DNA of 42,847 nt from the NCBI GenBank assembly GCA_965657085.1, contig CBFHND010000027.1:1-42847 (forward strand), given 5' to 3'. How positions within the stretch are numbered: position 1 is the first letter of the stretch; every line of letters starts with the position of its first letter. Source of the DNA: CBFHND01 sp965657085 (lineage in GTDB: Bacteria > Pseudomonadota > Alphaproteobacteria > Rhodobacterales > Rhodobacteraceae). The position numbers were made by a program, and so were the translations under genes. Positions 40,131 to 42,847 of this stretch are shown here, piece after piece. Below the pieces are notes generated by a model. It did no database searches. It worked only from the letters and a program-made list of their open reading frames with translations, and was not told the DNA's origin.

Positions 40131-40578
40131 TTTGTTTGCATATACCGATGGCGCGTGCAGCGGAAACCCCGGCCCCGGCGGCTGGGGCGCCCTGTTGCGC
40201 GCGATGGACGGCGACCGCGTGGTGCGCGAACGCGAGCTGAAGGGCGGCGAGGCGGCGACCACCAACAACCGCATGGAATTGCTGGCCGCGATCAACGCGC
40301 TTGAGGCGCTGGAACGGCCCAGCACCATCACCGTCGTGACCGACAGCAACTACGTCAAGAACGGCATCACGTCGTGGATCTTCGGCTGGAAGAAGAACGG
40401 TTGGAAAAACGCCGCGAAAAAGCCCGTGGCCAATGCCGAGCTGTGGCAGCGGCTGGATGCGGCACAGGCCCGGCACACCGTGACATGGGAATGGGTCAAG
40501 GGCCATGCCGGTCACCCCGAGAACGAACGGGCGGATGAACTGGCGCGCGCGGGCATGAAACCCTTCAAGCCGAAATGA
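40123..40578 (+). CDS. rnhA: Ribonuclease HI
   Basis: This 151-residue nuclease degrades RNA in RNA-DNA hybrids. The DEDD catalytic set is visible: Asp9 in FAYTDGACSGNPGPGGWG, Glu in TTNNRMELLAAI, Asp in VVTDSNYV and Asp in GHPENERADELA. The basic handle region KKNGWKNAAKKP is also present. The start at 40123 lies within the end of the methyltransferase gene. Its stop overlaps the following ATG (ATGA). Confidence 0.97.
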   Translation: MPDLFAYTDGACSGNPGPGGWGALLRAMDGDRVVRERELKGGEAATTNNRMELLAAINALEALERPSTITVVTDSNYVKNGITSWIFGWKKNGWKNAAKKPVANAELWQRLDAAQARHTVTWEWVKGHAGHPENERADELARAGMKPFKPK

Positions 40579-40976
40579 AACAGGTCGCCTGCCCTGTTGC
40601 CCTGCACCCCGATGGCACGCCGCGCCGTTTGGCGATGTATGAGGGCGCGCAGGGGCTGATGCGCCTTGTGACCGGGCCAATCACCGCTGGCGGCCACCCC
40701 GAAGCCTCTGCTGCGCGCGAACTGTTCGATCAGGCGGGCCTTGAGACGCAGGCGACGATGATGCTGGGCACCAAGGACATGGGGCCGGGGGCAGGCAACT
40801 GGCACTTTGTGCTGTGCCGGATCAAACCGCCTGTGCGTATGCGCTGGCAACAGGCCTACCGGGCCGCGCAGAGCCAGTTGCGCCGCTTTGGTTGGGTTGA
40901 TCTTGATGCGATGGACGAAGGCGCGGTTGGCGAAGATGATCTGCGCGCCCTGCACTGGATCAAGGACGCTTTATGA
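40575..40976 (+). CDS. Nudix-like protein with degenerate Nudix box
   Basis: This 133-residue protein contains GGHPEASAARELFDQAGLE (about residues 39-57), which aligns with the Nudix box pattern GxxxxEx7REUxEExGU. The paired catalytic glutamates of REUxEE read FDQ rather than xEE. The following strand GAGNWHFVLCRIKPP fits the fold. Activity may therefore be altered or lost, or the metal site may be rebuilt. It overlaps rnhA and the TRIC gene by four bases each. Confidence 0.7.
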   Translation: MKQVACPVALHPDGTPRRLAMYEGAQGLMRLVTGPITAGGHPEASAARELFDQAGLETQATMMLGTKDMGPGAGNWHFVLCRIKPPVRMRWQQAYRAAQSQLRRFGWVDLDAMDEGAVGEDDLRALHWIKDAL

Positions 40977-41596
40977 GCTGGATCGCCCTACTGGACTACG
41001 CATCTGTAGCCATCTTCGCCCTGACCGGCGCGCTGGTGGCCAGCCGGGCGCAGATGGACCCGGTGGGATTTCTTTTCATCGCCTGTCTGACGGCGGTCGG
41101 CGGCGGCACGGTCCGCGACGTACTGCTGGACCGAAACCCGATCTTCTGGATCGCGCAACCGGCCTACCTTGCGGTGGCGTGTGGTGCGGCCTTGCTGGTG
41201 TTCTTCACCGCGCACCTGTTGGAAAGTCGGTTGAAGACGCTGATCTGGCTGGACAGTTTCGCACTGGCCATCGCGGTGCCCGCTGGGTGCGGCGTGGCGC
41301 TGGCACTGGCGGCCCCGGCCCCGGTGGTGATCCTGATGGGCATAGTCACAGGCTGCATGGGCGGGCTGATGCGCGATGTTGTGGTGGGTGATGTACCTGT
41401 GGTCCTGAGCAAGGGCGAGCTTTATGTCTCGGCCGCGTTTGGCGGGGCGCTGGCGCTATGGGGCGTGGCGCAATGGGTTGGGCCGGGGCCTGCGGCGCTG
41501 GCCACGGGCGCTGGCGTGACTTGGGCCTTGCGCGCGGGGTCGCTGACCTTTGGCTGGCAGTTGCCGACCTACAAATCGCAACCGCCCAAAACCTGA
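40973..41596 (+). CDS. TRIC/YicG-family membrane channel protein
   Basis: This 207-residue protein has seven hydrophobic segments arranged as two repeats, each with the family's glycine-rich motif: FLFIACLTAVGGGTVRDVLL in the first and IVTGCMGGLMRDVVVGDVPV in the second. Bacterial members of this UPF0126/TRIC family form potassium-permeable trimers. It is the last gene of the overlapping plus-strand operon that starts with the LysE remnant. Confidence 0.9.
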   Translation: MSWIALLDYASVAIFALTGALVASRAQMDPVGFLFIACLTAVGGGTVRDVLLDRNPIFWIAQPAYLAVACGAALLVFFTAHLLESRLKTLIWLDSFALAIAVPAGCGVALALAAPAPVVILMGIVTGCMGGLMRDVVVGDVPVVLSKGELYVSAAFGGALALWGVAQWVGPGPAALATGAGVTWALRAGSLTFGWQLPTYKSQPPKT

Positions 41597-41645
41597 TCTT
41601 GTCTGTTTCAGGGTCAGCCCTGTTCGCCGCGCCGGGTCGGCTTGC

Positions 41646-41882
41646 CTACTTGCGCCAATGCGTCGGCACGATGACCAAGGCCCCGATGGAGGACGCAATG
41701 GCATTCATTCCCGAAGAACCAAACCCGATGCCGAACATCAGGCGCACGAAATAGAACAGGAAGGCCCCGCCGATGCAGATGATGATGCTTTGCAGGATGC
41801 CATTGTGGGTAAAGCCGGAGCGTTCGGACAGATAGCCCACGATCCCTGCAATGACGACCGTTCCGATCAATGTGGGAAACAT
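41646..41882 (-). CDS. GlsB/YeaQ/YmgE-like small membrane protein
   Basis: This 78-residue protein has three hydrophobic segments. TLIGTVVIAGIVGYLSERSG and GILQSIIICIGGAFLFYFVR match the transglycosylase-associated (GlsB/YeaQ/YmgE) family, with a rather divergent first part. The start at 41882 is chosen because the upstream extension reads into fmt. The gene lies 10 bp downstream of fmt and 49 bp from the convergent TRIC gene, with only a weak CAGGG/CCCTG hairpin in between. Confidence 0.82.
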   Translation of the reverse strand: MFPTLIGTVVIAGIVGYLSERSGFTHNGILQSIIICIGGAFLFYFVRLMFGIGFGSSGMNAIASSIGALVIVPTHWRK

Positions 41883-41892
41883 GCGTGCGCTC

Positions 41893-42798
41893 CTATAGCT
41901 GGGTGCCCGGCGGCAACGGCGTACCGCGCAGAAAGTCACCTGCATCCTGCCCACCGCGCCCGGCCTTTTGCAAGCGGGTGAGGCGCACGGCACCCGAACC
42001 GCAAGCCACCGTCAGCGCGTTGTCCAGAACGCAACCGGGGGTGCCGGAGCCCTGAGCCAGTTCACTGCCCAGAACCTTTATGCGGATGCCATCGCGTTCG
42101 AACCACGCGCCGGGGAACGGGGACAACCCGCGGATCTGCCGATCGACCTGCGACGCCGGGCGGGTCCAGTCCAGGGCGGCCTCGGCCTTATCAATCTTGG
42201 CGGCGTAGGTGACGCCGTCTTCGGGCTGTGGTTCGGCAGCGAGATCGGGTAAGTCCTGCAATGCTTTGACGATCAGGTCCGCGCCCAGCGCGCTGAGCCG
42301 ATCATGCAGCATGGCGGTGGTTTCCGAGGGTCCGATGGGCGTGGCGGTGCGCAGCAGGACGGGACCGGTGTCGAGGCCCGCCTCCATCTGCATGATACAT
42401 ACGCCAGTCTCGGCATCGCCGGCCATGATTGCCCGGTGGATGGGCGCCGCGCCCCGCCAGCGCGGCAAAAGACTTGCATGGATGTTGAGGCACCCCTGTG
42501 CAGGCGCGTCCAGAACCGCCTGCGGCAGGATCAGCCCATAGGCCACGACCACCGCCACATCCGCGTGCAGTGCAGCGAAGTCCTCTTGCTCGGTCGCCTC
42601 CTTTAGAGACGTTGGATGCCGCACCGGTAAGCCCAGCGCCTCGGCGCGGGCATGAACAGGGGTTGGCCGATCCTTCTTGCCCCGGCCTGCGGGGCGGGGG
42701 GGCTGGCAATAGACACAGGCGATGTCGTGGCCTGCATCAACGAGGGCATCCAGAACCGGGACCGAGAAGTCGGGCGTTCCCATGAAAACGATGCGCAT
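41893..42798 (-). CDS. fmt: Methionyl-tRNA formyltransferase
   Basis: This 301-residue enzyme formylates initiator Met-tRNA. The N-terminal MRIVFMGTPDFSVPVLDAL is typical. The catalytic Asn-His-Asp set is in LNIHASLLPRWRGAAPIHRA and GLDTGPVLLR. The C-terminal OB-like domain follows the KIDKAEAALDW segment. The start at 42798 is preceded by GAAAGGACAC. A peptide deformylase gene commonly lies upstream, which would be outside the window; positions 42799-42847 show only the leader. Confidence 0.96.
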   Translation of the reverse strand: MRIVFMGTPDFSVPVLDALVDAGHDIACVYCQPPRPAGRGKKDRPTPVHARAEALGLPVRHPTSLKEATEQEDFAALHADVAVVVAYGLILPQAVLDAPAQGCLNIHASLLPRWRGAAPIHRAIMAGDAETGVCIMQMEAGLDTGPVLLRTATPIGPSETTAMLHDRLSALGADLIVKALQDLPDLAAEPQPEDGVTYAAKIDKAEAALDWTRPASQVDRQIRGLSPFPGAWFERDGIRIKVLGSELAQGSGTPGCVLDNALTVACGSGAVRLTRLQKAGRGGQDAGDFLRGTPLPPGTQL

Positions 42799-42847
42799 GT
42801 GTGTCCTTTCAAACGGGCGGCGGCGCAAGGCACCGCCTTACGGGGAT

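Noticed and set aside
1..42847. CRISPR arrays, tRNA or rRNA genes, prophage or intact insertion sequences
   Set aside because: No regularly spaced repeats, no cloverleaf-like or rRNA sequence, and no phage or complete transposase genes were seen on reading both strands.

Overview
The window looks like the chromosome of an alphaproteobacterium of the Rhodobacteraceae (Roseobacter group). This rests on established gene orders and family types. They include chvI-chvG-hprK-rapZ-EIIA-HPr divergent from an ATP-type pckA, a methylsuccinyl-CoA dehydrogenase of the ethylmalonyl-CoA pathway, an rpoZ-rsh pair, a pdxJ...acpS-lepB-rnc-era-recO run, and many short Rhodobacteraceae-type families (DUF1491, DUF2062, DUF3429, DUF6473-like). 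No rRNA, tRNA, CRISPR array or intact mobile element was seen.

Positions 1-7315 look accessory. A decayed IS5-type transposase sits at the left edge. A six-gene minus-strand cluster follows: a LuxR-type regulator, an amidase-signature hydrolase, and a urea/amide-type (UrtA-E-like) ABC transporter whose second permease and first ATPase are fused into one protein. Several hand-counted lines here are about 47-53% GC, against about 65% in lines sampled from the right half. A 770-bp non-coding gap (7316-8085) with several hairpins separates this cluster from core genes.

Positions 8086-24013 are central carbon metabolism and its control: etfBA, 3-hydroxybutyryl-CoA dehydrogenase, an acyltransferase, the HPr/EIIA/RapZ/HprK regulatory phosphotransfer set, the ChvG-ChvI two-component system, pckA, two regulators (LysR-like and XRE), a TauE-type permease and mcd. 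A near-identical motif (TTGCG-N-TGCAC-N2-GCG type) lies upstream of etfB, hbd and mcd, whose products are linked biochemically: Mcd passes electrons to ETF. The chvG frame is broken by a one-base discrepancy in an A-rich run.

Positions 24014-34586 are mostly a minus-strand housekeeping block with many 1-4 nt overlaps: rpoZ-rsh-DUF2062, then pdxJ-Dabb-membrane protein-acpS-lepB-rnc-era-DUF1491-recO, with folK further upstream. A TetR regulator and a META-domain lipoprotein candidate precede it on the plus strand.

Positions 34726-42847 carry an NYN-domain protein, a LuxR solo, ispH, three small unknown genes, then a tightly overlapping plus-strand operon: a LysE exporter reduced to its two ends by an in-frame deletion, DUF3429, a methyltransferase, rnhA, a degenerate Nudix protein and a TRIC-type channel. 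It ends with convergent GlsB/YeaQ-like and fmt genes.

No wholly new defence or mobile system was identified. The most promising leads are the amide uptake/hydrolysis cluster with its fused transporter subunit, the shared etf/hbd/mcd motif, the chvG frame break and the collapsed LysE gene.
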